A stretch of DNA of 64,000 bases from Schizochytrium sp. CCTCC M209059 (taxonomy: Eukaryota > Sar > Bigyra > Thraustochytrida > Thraustochytriidae): assembly GCA_000818945.1 (NCBI GenBank), contig KN805397.1:130530-194529 (forward strand), in the 5' to 3' direction. Within the stretch, counting starts at the first letter, position 1, and each line of letters opens with the position of its first letter. Below the pieces are notes generated by a model. It worked only from the letters and a program-made list of their open reading frames with translations, was not told where the DNA came from and made no database searches. Shown piece by piece: positions 9,877-20,888 of the stretch. The position numbers and the translations under genes were made by a program.

Positions 9877-12800
9877 ATGTCGAGGTTTCTTGCAGAGCAA
9901 GAGGCGCGGCGCAAAGAGCTCGGCAAGCAGCTAGTGGCCTCTGTTGCAGGCATTGAGAAAGACAATGATCCAGAGAACGCTCGTCTTGCGCTCGACTTTT
10001 GCCTCGACCACTTCGCACGGCCACAGACCTCGCAGCTTCTCTTGCGCAGCAAAGATGTTCACGCTCTCTACGCCCGTGTCACCGACAAGATGCGAGCCTT
10101 TTCCGAACACGCACGCGCAGATAAGGTCTTGCGCTGTCTCAAAGATGCCGAAGCATCAATGCAAGATGAAACTGTTTTTGTTGCAATCACAAACACGCTG
10201 CACCTCCTGTCTCATGCACCAACACGTCAGGAGCTTGACGACGATGCGCGCCTCTTGTGCCAAGTGCGCGATCCCGACGGAACCCTAGCAAATCAGCCTA
10301 CAGCAGAGCAGCTCCTACTCGAGGTGCGCGACAGACTCAATCTGCGAAAAATTGCAGTGCTCAAAGAACTCAAAGCGCTTCCCGATGACCTTGTGGACCA
10401 AGACTGGCTCGACGAAACGTTCTCTTCTTCTTCAGAGCTCTCAGATCTCGACTCGGAGTCAGAGTCCGAAGAGGTTTCCTCCACGCCGTCTTCGTCACGC
10501 AAAGATGCTTCGGATGTGGAAAGCGAAGTAACAGCGGAACCTACGCAAGCACTGAGCGCGGGTGAGGACCCAAGTTTAGAAGATCTTGACGAAATAGAGG
10601 ACCAAGATATTTGGCTCCAGGCTATTAAACGAGAAGATAATGTACAAGCACAGCAACGAAAAGCGCTTTCGTCAGAAGATGAAGAAGGAGGAGGAGGCGG
10701 AGGAAAAGAACCCGTTCTTCACTTCAACGCACACTGTTACGACGCCTACGTGCGTGCCTTCAAGCGCCGGGAAAACATCGTCAGTGACGGGGCTAATGCC
10801 TTTGTGCCAGGAGGTCGCGATCGCATCGTTCACGAAGCCGAAATTTGCCGTGCAAGCTTGCTTGCGCTGCACGGTTTGCCATCCCAGGGACTCGTCCACC
10901 TGATCGCAGTCAATGGAGATCCTGAAATTCAGGAATTCAAGCTCTGCGCAAACATCTCCCTCGCCCACACATCGCATGGCGCCCTCGAAGAGCTCATGAC
11001 GCCGATTTTGCGTGCAGCAAGCCAATTGCGAGAGGCGCGGCTCGTGAGCTCCCTATTGCTCGCCAAGAGTCGCGCGGGGCTGCCAATGACATTTCAGTGC
11101 GCAGCAGCCTTTGTAAATGCACATATTGAAGGCTCACTTCGCGCGAGCGTTGCCGCGCTTGAAACACAAGTACAACGCGGCGGCATCGCTTGCGAAAGCA
11201 GCCCCCCTTTGCCAACAATAGCACGTCTTGAAAACACCAAAGCAAGTCCAACGCTCCTGAGCATCTCTGAGGCCCTTTCCACTGTAATTTGCCACGCACA
11301 GACGCTTCAAGATATCGCGACTACGCTTTCCCGCACGCGGCCTGCATGGCATGGACTCGAAACTGAGGATGGCCTCGACATGAATCCTTGTGACAAGGAG
11401 CACGATGCTCGCAAAGCTGCCAAAGATCTGCTCGATGCGCTCTTTGTCGGCGCTCTCGACGAGTTTGTCATGTCTCGAGGCGATCTTGACGCGGCTCAGG
11501 GGCTTCGCATTCGTGTCTTTCGCGCTGCCATGGCAGCGCAAGTAGAAATTCTGGGACGCTTCTTGTACGAGGGCCGACTCGAGGATCACTTTGGGGAGTT
11601 CTTTGTCAGTGTCAAATCTCCAGAAGAAACCTTGGATGAAAGCGGCAGCGTCATCGTGCACCCGGCGCCTCGTGCGTGGCAACCCATGTGCGAGCGAGTC
11701 TATGTCCTCTGCAGCGCGGTCGAGGTCCTACGTCGTCTTGCCGAACGGGATGGCGCTCGTCACGTTGGCTGGCCGCCGTGGCCTGCCGATGTCGGTCTCC
11801 GCGCACGCTCGCTGCACGAAAAGCTACTCTCCACACCTGGAACCGACTCCTCTGGCACGTCCGCGCCCTTTAGGCCAGGTATCACGGACGACGAGACACA
11901 CCCGGCCGTGGCTCTGCTTTCGCAAAGCCTCTTTGCTCCTCTCAACGAGCTAGGGTCTATTGTAGGCAAGACAGTCATGAATGAGGTCATGGTCGAGAAC
12001 AAGGCACTCGACCGGCTTTCCGAGATCCGCGGTGTCTTCTTCATGCAGAACGAGCTCTCTCTGCAAGTCTTTCTTCGTGACCTGTTCGGTGCTGTGGACC
12101 GTGACTTGCTTCCCAAGGACGAAAAACTCGCAGAGGCCATGGAGGCCCATCTTCGAGAATTTGCCAGCGAATCGCGCGTGCCCCAAGGATGTCTCGCGCA
12201 GTCAGCAACTTCAGACAGTGCGCAAGCCGCGGCATCAAGTGCGCGACTCCCGGACCACAAGCGCGAAATGGACGATGAGCAGCGCAGTGCTCTGCTCACC
12301 AACCTCTTGCATGCAGACCTCGAGGACTACCTTGCACAGTCCTCGCTGGATCGTGTTCGCGTTGACTATCAACACGTGTCGCACTCGGATCGCTTCAAAA
12401 CCTACGGGGTGCGCGCGCTGAGCAGTACTAAGCTCATCTTTGATGTACAGCCGCCCCTTGACGCAATTGTCGACGCCGAGGCTCTCGAGCAGTACAGCGC
12501 CATATTCAGCTTTTTGCTCGTCATTAAACGTACCTCGCTGGTTCTCTGCAGGCTGCAGCACAACTTGCGACGGGACACGCTCGAGCGACGCAAACGCGCA
12601 ACAGCACCGCGAACAGGACCGGTTGCTGTTGTTCCTGAAGGCCAACGCGTTCGCGCTGCCTCGGATGCGGCCATGATGCACAGAATCGACCTCATGCTCG
12701 TCGAGCACTTGCACTTTGTTTCAAACCTCCACGCCTTTATTGTGAATCGGCTGGCAGACGTTTCATGGACACGCTTCGTCGCTGATGCAAAGGAGGCCAC

Positions 12801-13224
12801 GCGAATTGACCACGTGTACGAGCTCCATCGCGCATACCTCCGGCGAGTCTGTATTCAGTGCATGCTCGCTCCCGCTACGCCTCGCGCCCCGACACGAGTT
12901 CGCGAAGCTGTCGACGAGATGCTTGAATGCTCACTGCGTTTCCGCGTCCTGGTCATCGCCCTCTGGCGCTGTGTCGCTTCGGAAGCGCGTACTGATGTTG
13001 ATGATGCGCATACTTGGAGTCTCTGGAAATCTATCAAGGGCATTCATGCCAAATTCACACGCGCAAGCCGGTTTCTCCTCATCATGTTATCGCAGCGGGC
13101 CTCTCTCGGCGGCGCAAAACATCTCGAGGATGTTCTCACGCGCCTCGATTTCAACCAGGCATGCCGTCGCAAGCCACTTCCTACGCAGTCCTTTCCCATC
13201 GCATCTGATCGAGCTGTTCCTTAA
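9877..13224 (+). CDS. Gamma-tubulin complex component (Spc97/Spc98 family), GCP5-like
   Basis: The protein has 1115 residues. The ATG sits in a strong context (gccgccATGt). It matches the GCP family, whose members pack laterally to template gamma-tubulin rings for microtubule nucleation. The N-terminal half contains an acidic Ser-rich linker (residues about 185-265). The first GRIP region includes EILGRFLYEGRLEDHFGEFF near residue 556. The second GRIP region carries the family signature for binding gamma-tubulin, including PPLDAIVDAEALEQYSAIF and FLLVIKRTSLVL near residues 855-890, followed by a C-terminal helical domain with HLHFVSNLHAFIVNRL. Its length is closest to GCP5 (about 1000 aa) rather than GCP2/3/4, hence the tentative GCP5 assignment; GCP6 is the alternative. 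It is a single exon. Confidence 0.8.
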   Translation: MSRFLAEQEARRKELGKQLVASVAGIEKDNDPENARLALDFCLDHFARPQTSQLLLRSKDVHALYARVTDKMRAFSEHARADKVLRCLKDAEASMQDETVFVAITNTLHLLSHAPTRQELDDDARLLCQVRDPDGTLANQPTAEQLLLEVRDRLNLRKIAVLKELKALPDDLVDQDWLDETFSSSSELSDLDSESESEEVSSTPSSSRKDASDVESEVTAEPTQALSAGEDPSLEDLDEIEDQDIWLQAIKREDNVQAQQRKALSSEDEEGGGGGGKEPVLHFNAHCYDAYVRAFKRRENIVSDGANAFVPGGRDRIVHEAEICRASLLALHGLPSQGLVHLIAVNGDPEIQEFKLCANISLAHTSHGALEELMTPILRAASQLREARLVSSLLLAKSRAGLPMTFQCAAAFVNAHIEGSLRASVAALETQVQRGGIACESSPPLPTIARLENTKASPTLLSISEALSTVICHAQTLQDIATTLSRTRPAWHGLETEDGLDMNPCDKEHDARKAAKDLLDALFVGALDEFVMSRGDLDAAQGLRIRVFRAAMAAQVEILGRFLYEGRLEDHFGEFFVSVKSPEETLDESGSVIVHPAPRAWQPMCERVYVLCSAVEVLRRLAERDGARHVGWPPWPADVGLRARSLHEKLLSTPGTDSSGTSAPFRPGITDDETHPAVALLSQSLFAPLNELGSIVGKTVMNEVMVENKALDRLSEIRGVFFMQNELSLQVFLRDLFGAVDRDLLPKDEKLAEAMEAHLREFASESRVPQGCLAQSATSDSAQAAASSARLPDHKREMDDEQRSALLTNLLHADLEDYLAQSSLDRVRVDYQHVSHSDRFKTYGVRALSSTKLIFDVQPPLDAIVDAEALEQYSAIFSFLLVIKRTSLVLCRLQHNLRRDTLERRKRATAPRTGPVAVVPEGQRVRAASDAAMMHRIDLMLVEHLHFVSNLHAFIVNRLADVSWTRFVADAKEATRIDHVYELHRAYLRRVCIQCMLAPATPRAPTRVREAVDEMLECSLRFRVLVIALWRCVASEARTDVDDAHTWSLWKSIKGIHAKFTRASRFLLIMLSQRASLGGAKHLEDVLTRLDFNQACRRKPLPTQSFPIASDRAVP

Positions 13225-13254
13225 CATCAAGTGCGCGGGGGAAAGGGGGAACCG

Positions 13255-13801
<547 letters not shown>

Positions 13802-13938
13802 GTCAAGCTAGCTAGGGTCGAGTGCCCAACCAATTGTATTCCAAATAGGCAGCTTTTACTTGTTCTCTGCTTTTGTGTGGGGCGCACGCGCGCAGCTTAC
13901 CCTTGACAAGAAAAAGCAACAAGAAAAAGAGTCAAGTC

Positions 13939-15915
13939 TCACGATCCGAGATGGTCGTGGATTTCAGTAATGTTGCAACTAATGTCACCAATGGCCGTCC
14001 AAAGACGAACCAGCTCTTTGTCCTTTGTAGTCAGGACTCGCCGCAGGGCATCGACCTCAGCCTCGAGCTGGGCCTCAAGCTCGCGTGCTTTGTGCTGCGC
14101 GGCTTCTTCGACCTGTTTCTGGCGGTCGTGCACACGCGTCAATCGCGTTTGCACATGCGAGCCGGCAGACGCGAGCTCCTCACGAGATACAGCTGATGCG
14201 CCCAGCGTCTCCAAATCTTGCCGCGCAGCTTCGAGTTCTGCAGAAAGAACACCCATGTTCTCGCGAATGGAAGACAAGGCTACGAACTGAGCACGGGAAA
14301 CCTCTTGAGCGTCTGTGCTCAGAGATTGCACCTGATTGCGCAAGTGATCAAATTCGACCAAAGCCGTCTCTTCGGAGCTAGACATTTCCGCGCGTACCCT
14401 CTCTTGCAGCGACTCTTGCTCCTTTTGTAGCGCGCGTAGAGTCTCTGTAATTTGTGCATGAACGCGAGCTTCAGACACCTTGGCAACGCACTGGGCATTT
14501 CGTCCCAGATCTGCGTCTGGGAACCGCTCACAAAGCGCGAGCCAGGATGCGTCCACGTCCTTTGGACTGTCAAAAGTAGCAGGTCCTGCAAAGGTTTCAT
14601 CAAACGCGCTCCTTGCCTCTGCAAGCATCTGCGACGCACGACGCTGAAGCTGGGTCGCCAGGCTTTTCAGTTTGCCGCTTGCAAGCTTGCGACGCTCGAT
14701 AATCTCTCCATCTTGGAGACAAAAGTCACTTTCAAAGCAGGCGATCTCGTTTTGCATCGTCAGAGCTGCCTGTCGATTCTCCGGCTCGTTGGCGTCTCCA
14801 AGCATGGCGGCGCTGAAGGCCCTTGAGGCGGCCTCCAGGGCAACCGCATGATGACTTCCAAGGGTGTTCATTGTCAGCGCGGCAGCATTCATTTTTGCAT
14901 CATAGGCCGCCAGGCCAGCGCGAACCGATCTTTCCGCAGCGAGCGTCGTGAGCATTTGGGCCTGCGTTGGCATGTCTTCAATCTCGCGCAATGCGCCGAC
15001 GCGGTCGCCCACAGCCGCGCAGTACGTCCTGACCAATCCTGCGAGCAGCGGGCCCGTCATGGGTCGATCACCACGACGTACGCAAGGACGCAAGAGACCA
15101 CGAACGCGACGCTTGAGTTGAGCAAATGCGTCCTTGAAAGCCGGATCGAGGTCCTCGAAGGCAAGATGAGCGATCTCGGCAGGTCGAGCATGCGGCGATG
15201 GCATGGGGAAACAGTCGTACCTTTCACCGAAACTCCGTTTCAAAGACCGAAAGGCAACCTCGCTTAATTTCTCGGACATCTCGCGGCGTGGCTCGTGCTT
15301 CATGGTTAGATGATGGTCGCGAAGGATCCACATAAAGGAGGGCCGGGACGCCTCGTTGTCGTCTTGATCCTGCTGAGAGTGCCGGGCGAGTTGTTCAGCC
15401 ACGCGCAAAATAACGTCGAGGCGATCCACGCTGCGCGCGTCGATGCTACCACGCGACTGATACAGAAAGCAGTCGCTTACGAGAAGTGCCAACGCAGCCA
15501 GACACCAATTGTAAAACTGCGGCACGTGTGGGCTGTCGAGCCCCTCTGTGTCGAGCATAGCTAACCAGCCATGCTCGTCCTCGGGGTCTCTGCGAAGGCG
15601 AATCCAAAGTCCCGCCGTCTCTGGATCCATGGCATGGCCCGCCTGAAAGCCTGTTCCTGCTTGGACACCGCCGTCGAAAAGCATATTGAGCAGCGTCGAC
15701 TTGCCTTCGCGCTGCGTCCCGCTCAGCGAGCAGACACGGACCAGCTCCTGGTCGCCGAGCAGCTCGAGTTGGGAGAGTGCGTCGGGTTCTGCCTGAATGC
15801 GCGTGCGGTCCACACTAGGCCGCACAAGCCGCACAGCGGCGCCCGCCGCGCGCCACCCTGCAGGGTATGGTTGTCCCTGTGCCTGCGGCGTGGGCGTCTG
15901 ACTCCGTGATTCCAT
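13939..15915 (-). CDS. Guanylate-binding-protein-like large GTPase (GBP/atlastin superfamily)
   Basis: The protein has 658 residues. The N-terminal G domain (about 40-290) shows the P-loop GTQREGKSTLLN (G1), LDTEG (G3) and the RD-type guanine-specificity motif in WILRDHHLTM (G4), with the FxxG-free spacing typical of the GBP family. An alpha-helical region follows (about 290-480), then a long coiled coil (about 480-640) with heptad-like EQESLQERVRAEMSSSEE. GBPs hydrolyse GTP to GMP or GDP and oligomerise on membranes. In animals they act in cell-autonomous defence, while plant and protist members have varied roles. There is no C-terminal CaaX box; the protein ends HDHLGS, so prenylation is not expected. 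Atlastin is unlikely because no membrane hairpin is present. Confidence 0.85.
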   Translation of the reverse strand: MESRSQTPTPQAQGQPYPAGWRAAGAAVRLVRPSVDRTRIQAEPDALSQLELLGDQELVRVCSLSGTQREGKSTLLNMLFDGGVQAGTGFQAGHAMDPETAGLWIRLRRDPEDEHGWLAMLDTEGLDSPHVPQFYNWCLAALALLVSDCFLYQSRGSIDARSVDRLDVILRVAEQLARHSQQDQDDNEASRPSFMWILRDHHLTMKHEPRREMSEKLSEVAFRSLKRSFGERYDCFPMPSPHARPAEIAHLAFEDLDPAFKDAFAQLKRRVRGLLRPCVRRGDRPMTGPLLAGLVRTYCAAVGDRVGALREIEDMPTQAQMLTTLAAERSVRAGLAAYDAKMNAAALTMNTLGSHHAVALEAASRAFSAAMLGDANEPENRQAALTMQNEIACFESDFCLQDGEIIERRKLASGKLKSLATQLQRRASQMLAEARSAFDETFAGPATFDSPKDVDASWLALCERFPDADLGRNAQCVAKVSEARVHAQITETLRALQKEQESLQERVRAEMSSSEETALVEFDHLRNQVQSLSTDAQEVSRAQFVALSSIRENMGVLSAELEAARQDLETLGASAVSREELASAGSHVQTRLTRVHDRQKQVEEAAQHKARELEAQLEAEVDALRRVLTTKDKELVRLWTAIGDISCNITEIHDHLGS

Positions 15916-17973
15916 TCTTGTTGCGGTTCTGTCGTTCGCGTGAAAGGTTGAGAGTTCGGATTTTGTTACTCCAGTGGAACCCGACTCAAACGAAGTGACC
16001 TGGTAGACAGAACTGCCTTACACACGGCACCACGCGCCATCGCAAGGATTTCATTTCTGTTCTGGCTTCTGGCTTTACACGCGGCGAGAGAGAAATCTCC
16101 TAGGCAGCAAAGAAATTGCTTGTATGGCTCGCGCCCGAGGAGCTCAGACCCACGCTTTTGCAATCTTTATAAGCTCAAAACTCGAGTGAACGAGGGTTCC
16201 CCGTGAAGCGCTTGCCTTGATCTGTTGAAATTGTGATCGTCTCTTGCATGCACTCCCGCAATAGGTGCTGTCTGAAGAAGATTTCCCGAAGAGAGCGAGT
16301 GCCGCCGTAAGTCGAATGTTTTTTTGGCTTTGGGCATCGAGCCGTGTTCAACGCCAACGAGCCGAGTTCAACGCCCATATTACAGAAAAAAAAAAAAAAA
16401 AAACGCACCTATGTCGGCTTTGTTACTTTTCGGGTGGCACAATGATGTAATCTGTACAAGGTCTACATGTTATTTGAGGTGATTGCTCTCGGAAATACTC
16501 GAACAGCCTTTCCAAGCTGCCAAAGTTGCATACGTCGCGATCATACTTATCGAGTGATCGAATATTTTGATATTAGTGCAACAGGATCATTTTGCACGAA
16601 GCTTCAGCAGAAGGTCGCTTTGTCTGGCCTTCTGCAACTGGCAGCCAATCCATTCGCCTTTTTCAGGGTCGTTCGCGCGTGCACCAAATCGGACGGTACC
16701 TTCGACTTCTCATGGGACTCACTCAAGTCTTTCCGTAGAGCATGCAACGGAATAGGGTCTGCGCACGCCTTTGTGATGGACCTTGCAGTGCTGGTGAAAC
16801 ATGGCACGAATTCGTTAGGACGCCGATTTTTAGCTCCACGTCTCAGAAACGAGGGCATTCACTCACAGCTAGTATTCCCAGCTCAGTTGAGCTATTGAAA
16901 CCTGATAACCCCAGCTCAGTCGAGTCATCCAGATCGAAAATCCTCAGCCCAGCCGGTAAAATTGAGACCGGATAACCCCAGCTCAGAGAGCCTCATCGAA
17001 GTCGGAGATCTCTCTAGGAATGGCTCACCACGTTGTGCTTCGTTGTCCGGGAAACATGCAAAGAAACGTCGGGAGTGATTTGATACCGACGAGCACGCAA
17101 GAAGCGTGAGACTTTGTTCAAACCTACCTCATCAGGCTGTTTTGTTAGGTTTGTATGATAATAGTTCACTAAAAGTGAGTTATTGTGCGCTCTGTGGCCC
17201 CGGTTCCCAAGCCACCCAGAAATGTTCTCTCTGCAAGGTTGGTTTTCACTGCCAGTTGAACCATGAAGTCTTTACGCAAAAAACCAATTGCTTCGAAAGA
17301 TGGGCATAATCTCTAGTCGCTCGAGCTGCATCAATGTCAGCCTTAGGCGTAGGCTTGAAGCCAAAATTGAAGCCTTCAGGTATTCGTAAAACACGACCAG
17401 TTTTTTTTTAAATGTCTCATTTGATTTTTGACTTTTACTCTTGCGCAACGTCGGGTATGCGCGTTCTTTCAGTTGTACTGAAGTCTTGAGAAATGTTAGC
17501 AAGCTTTCCAAAATTTGACCGGAAATGTAAGGTATCTCTTGAAACTCCAAGAGTCGGGGTATATAAATCAAAAAAGGACGCCACGCCAATTAGGACTCCA
17601 TGCTCCACTCATCTGATAGGCGATATAAGTTCATGACTTTCGTGCCCCAAGTCGGAATACGCAGAACATCAGCCTTTTCGCACGACGCGATCTCCGTTCT
17701 TGACTGACTCGTGTTTCCTTCTTTCTTTCTTTCTTTTTTTCAATTTTTTTTTTGCTGAGCAACAAACGAGAGCCCGTGGTTGCGATACAAACGAATAACT
17801 TTTCGGCCACTTGCGCGCGCTTTCGGGCTACAAACACGGAGGATCTGCTCGATCTTAGCGCGGAGCGCACCCTATCGAGAGGAACCCATTGCTCGCTCCA
17901 CGCTGGTCACGTTTGGCGCAAAGCAGAAGAAGCTGGTGGATACCTTGATAGCTTTTTTTCTCAGACCACCAAG
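15916..17973. other. 2-kb divergent spacer, AT-richer, with transposon-like remnant
   Basis: This spacer lies between the GBP-like start and THOC3. Features seen are an A-run near 16384-16403, a short direct repeat (GATAACCCCAGCTCAG at about 16903 and 16972) within a series of related CTCAGC-type units at 16870-16985, and a T-rich TTTC tract near 17720-17755. Apart from the transposase-like fragment annotated separately, I see no convincing gene. Confidence 0.4.
17037..17309 (+). pseudogene. Possible degraded piggyBac-type transposase C-terminal zinc-ribbon
   Basis: A frame interrupted by one stop (near 17076) reads LSGKHAKKRRE before the break. After it comes a Cys/His cluster: YCALC, a spacer, KCSLCKVGFHC and a final NCFERWA. 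The order CxxC, CxxC, CF(E)xW/Y near the C-terminus resembles the zinc-ribbon that ends piggyBac-type (DDE_Tnp_1_7) transposases. No catalytic DDE region was found nearby in any frame, so if the reading is right this is a relic. The match is short and may be fortuitous. Confidence 0.35.
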
Positions 17974-19069
17974 ATGAGCGTGGTTGAGGTGAAGCGGCTT
18001 TCGTCCGTCAAAGGTAAAACGCTGGTACGTTTACGCAGGACAGCCGCGAGCTTCGAACCATGTATCAATCGACCTTGAGGCAACATCTAACTGTCCTTTT
18101 ATCTGTGCGGGATCCGGAAATAAAAAACGTGGTTGAACAAAGGCCGGCCATGAGCAGCGCGTGCTCTCTGTTGCATGGAACGCCAACGGTTCCCTTCTTG
18201 CCTCGGCATCCATGGACACGGGCATCAAGCTCTGGTCTGTAGGTCGTACAGGCCAAACACGTGAGGTTCGCGAGCTCAAGGGCCATCGAAAATCTGTGGA
18301 ACAAGTGCGATGGGCACGTAGCGATTCAAACAAGCTCGTCTCTGCATCCGAGGATAAAACTGTCAAACTCTGGGATACACGCGCAGGTCGATGCGCAAAC
18401 ACATGGGATACGTCGGGACCGAATCTTAATCTTGCTTTCCACCCGAACGAAACTCAAATTGCCGTGGGTGACCGTGACGATTTGGTGTCGCTCATTGACT
18501 TGCGCCAAGGCGGCATCGTCGACAGCGTGAATTTCCACACGCTGGCAGATGCGCAAATTAACCAAATGAGTTGGAATCCTGACGGTACACATCTTTTTCT
18601 CACGGCTGGAATGAGCAGCGTGGGTCGTGGCGGAATTAAAGTTCTCGACACGAGCGGCGGTAAGCTCGAGCGCGTGGCAGCGCTCGATGCGCACACCGCG
18701 AATTGTCTTGCTTTACAGTTTAGCCCGGATGGGGCCTGGTTCGCGCTTGGAAGTACGGACGCATTGCTTTCGCTCTGGGATGCGCGGGAGCTCTGCACCG
18801 TGCAGACATTTGCACACAGCGAGACGCAGCTCCGGAGCGCAAGCTTTAGTGGCGATGGCCGTTTCATCGCGTACGGATCGCTTGACCGCACAATTGCTGT
18901 GGATGAGGTGCCATCGGGCCGCAACGTTACTCGCATTGACTGTAGCATGGTGGATGGTATTAATGCGGTCGCGTGGCACCCTGTCGAGCCGATTCTGGCT
19001 TTTTGCGGCGAGGAGCCAAAGGGCACACGCGGTGGATTTGTTCGCGTAATTGGCGCGGATTTTGTCTGA
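17974..19069 (+). CDS. THOC3: THO complex subunit 3 (WD40 protein), two exons
   Basis: The exons read 17974-18024 and 18143-19069, with a 118-nt GT-AG intron (GTACGT...CAAAG) containing CTAAC. Joining keeps frame and gives 325 residues. The second exon begins AGHEQRVLSVAWN, so the first WD repeat is complete only after splicing. Six to seven WD40 repeats follow, with VSASEDKTVKLWD, IAVGDRDDLVSLID, ALGSTDALLSLWDARE and a last repeat with NAVAWHPVEPILAFCGEE; these match the THOC3/TEX1 family along its whole length (351 aa in human). THOC3 is part of the THO/TREX complex, which couples transcription and splicing to nuclear mRNA export. The start at 17974 is chosen because no stop separates it from the donor and it gives the expected N-terminal length. 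Confidence 0.9.
18025..18142 (+). other. Intron of THOC3
   Basis: The 118-nt intron has a GTACGT donor, a CTAAC branch-like element near 18088 and an AAAG acceptor. The unspliced frame meets a TGA just before the acceptor, so splicing is needed to connect the initiator exon to the WD40 domain. Confidence 0.7.
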
Positions 19070-19514
19070 CGCGCCGTAATTCTTTGCATGACATCTTTTC
19101 CCGTCTTCTTCTTCTTCCTCCATTTTTTTTCCATCCTTCTCCCTCTTCGTCTCGGTTTCTTCTCACTTCCCCCCACCGATCATGGCGATCATGGAAACAC
19201 AAAGGGAGAATAGAAAAAATGGCGCCATCAATTGGTTGGTTTGGGAGCGACAATTTTCGAAATGCTGCTCGCTCGAATTTGACTCTGAACATAAGACAAA
19301 AATTGTCAACTTTTTATAAAGGGGCTTTCCAAAGATTGCTCGACGCGTTTTTCAGCCTACTAATGGCATAACGTGAGGGACGGTCAATCTTGGACGCAAT
19401 TCAATCACAGCATGGGGTCGGGCTCTCTCTCTCTCTCTCTCTCTCTCTTTTTCTCTCTGATCTACTACCACTACTACTGAAAGCGGTGGTGGACTCTTCG
19501 GAAGAAAACGTATT
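19070..19514. other. Convergent 3' spacer with CT repeat
   Basis: This spacer lies between the 3' ends of THOC3 and the tubby-like gene. It contains pyrimidine-rich stretches near 19100-19165 and a CT dinucleotide tract at about 19422-19449. No gene is seen. Confidence 0.4.
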
Positions 19515-20888
19515 TTACTTGTCGTTCCCGGCCTGCCAGTTAAACAGAGAAAGTGCAATGCCAAAGGCTTGCACAGGCGCAAGCGGGAACCGAAAGTCAA
19601 GGTTGAAGCGCTCATCATTGTATTTGCCAAATTGCAAAACGACACGATCCTCGGTCGCAAACTTTTCTGGCGCGCTCGAGGCAGATGGCTGAGGCGTCAA
19701 TTTGTCAGATTCACGATCCAGACAAAAGATGAGATTCTTGGACGAAGCAATGCGTACCCGATTGTTTAGGAATTTCATGCGCAAGCTGCCCGTGTTGCGG
19801 TCATATCGAGGAACACGCGTGTTGATGATACACTCCCCCTTGTCGTTGCCGGCCAGCGGGTCAACCGCTGCGGTCTCTGCCAAGTCCGCCCGGGTAACGG
19901 GCACTGAATTTGCGCGCACGAGCCGGTCAATACGGGTGTTTTTACCCGCAGAGAACGAGTATCCATACTTGCCGCGCCCTTCGCCCTTCGATTCATCCTC
20001 TTCGTGCCGCGAATCAGCGTTACACGTGGGGCCGGCAGAATCACGCCGTGCCTTGGAGCGTCCAGGGGTCAACGGACGGGCTTCGCACTCCTCGCTCGAG
20101 TAGCTCCGACACATCGATTGACTGTCGCTGACAGCGCCGTTGACCGACGATGTGGTGTTATAGGCAGAATAGATGTTGTTTGTGGGTGCCACTGAGCGCT
20201 GAGAGATCGATCCCTTGGGAAACCGCGGGCACCAGACATCACGACTGAGGTCCGCGTACACGACGGGAAGCTTGACATGAACAATGTTGCAGTCGATCCA
20301 AGACTCTGGTCCAGCCTGGACGGCGCGGCTACCATGCTTGACTTCCAGAAGGACTTGACGGTCACCGTTTGCGCGCGACTGCGCTCCGCACGTGTGCATG
20401 CCCAAGACATCGTCGCAACCTTCGCAAACACGATTGTACATTGTGAAGGACTTGGTCTGCGGATTAAGACGCAGCGCGGCGCAAAAAGTCTCGCCAGAGC
20501 CAAGCTTGCCGGGCCGCTCCATGAGATCCTTCTCGCTGACAAAGGAGCTGCAAAACTCTTCGTACTGCGAGATGTAGATCATGTCGCCGTCCATTTTCGC
20601 ACTGAGCATGAAGCGATCTGTCAACTCGCAATAAAGGTAAAAGTTTACCTTGTCCTCGCGAATGACGTGGCATCGCCGCAGCTTGCGAACACTTGGGTCG
20701 ACCGGGGTCAAGTGCTCTTCAATAATGGTTTCCTTGCTAACGCCAAACTCAAGCATGTCAATGTCGCTGAAGCGTCGCGAGAGTGGCGTGCCGGGCTGGC
20801 TGCCGAATGTGAACATGTCCTCGTTGGTGCCAGTCGAACCCGCCACGCTGTGTTCAGACATGGACAGGTGGCGCGCAAGCGTCTCCAT
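19515..20888 (-). CDS. Tubby-like protein (TULP family)
   Basis: The protein has 457 residues and a single exon. The tubby C-terminal beta-barrel is present but interrupted. It begins near residue 80 with NFYLYCELTDRFMLSAK, continues through KLGSGETFCAALRLNP, and ends with INTRVPRYDRNTGSLRMKF, RVRIASSKN and the diagnostic terminus VVLQFGKYNDERFNLDFRFP then QAFGIALSLF. An insertion of about 100 Ser- and charge-rich residues sits mid-barrel. Tubby domains bind PI(4,5)P2, and with IFT-A they deliver membrane cargo to cilia; in plants many are F-box-linked. No F-box is visible. Unlike animal tubby, the protein does not end immediately after the barrel helix but adds NWQAGNDK. The N-terminus is Ser/Thr-rich and probably disordered. 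The family call is firm; the ciliary role is inferred from relatives. Confidence 0.85.
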   Translation of the reverse strand: METLARHLSMSEHSVAGSTGTNEDMFTFGSQPGTPLSRRFSDIDMLEFGVSKETIIEEHLTPVDPSVRKLRRCHVIREDKVNFYLYCELTDRFMLSAKMDGDMIYISQYEEFCSSFVSEKDLMERPGKLGSGETFCAALRLNPQTKSFTMYNRVCEGCDDVLGMHTCGAQSRANGDRQVLLEVKHGSRAVQAGPESWIDCNIVHVKLPVVYADLSRDVWCPRFPKGSISQRSVAPTNNIYSAYNTTSSVNGAVSDSQSMCRSYSSEECEARPLTPGRSKARRDSAGPTCNADSRHEEDESKGEGRGKYGYSFSAGKNTRIDRLVRANSVPVTRADLAETAAVDPLAGNDKGECIINTRVPRYDRNTGSLRMKFLNNRVRIASSKNLIFCLDRESDKLTPQPSASSAPEKFATEDRVVLQFGKYNDERFNLDFRFPLAPVQAFGIALSLFNWQAGNDK

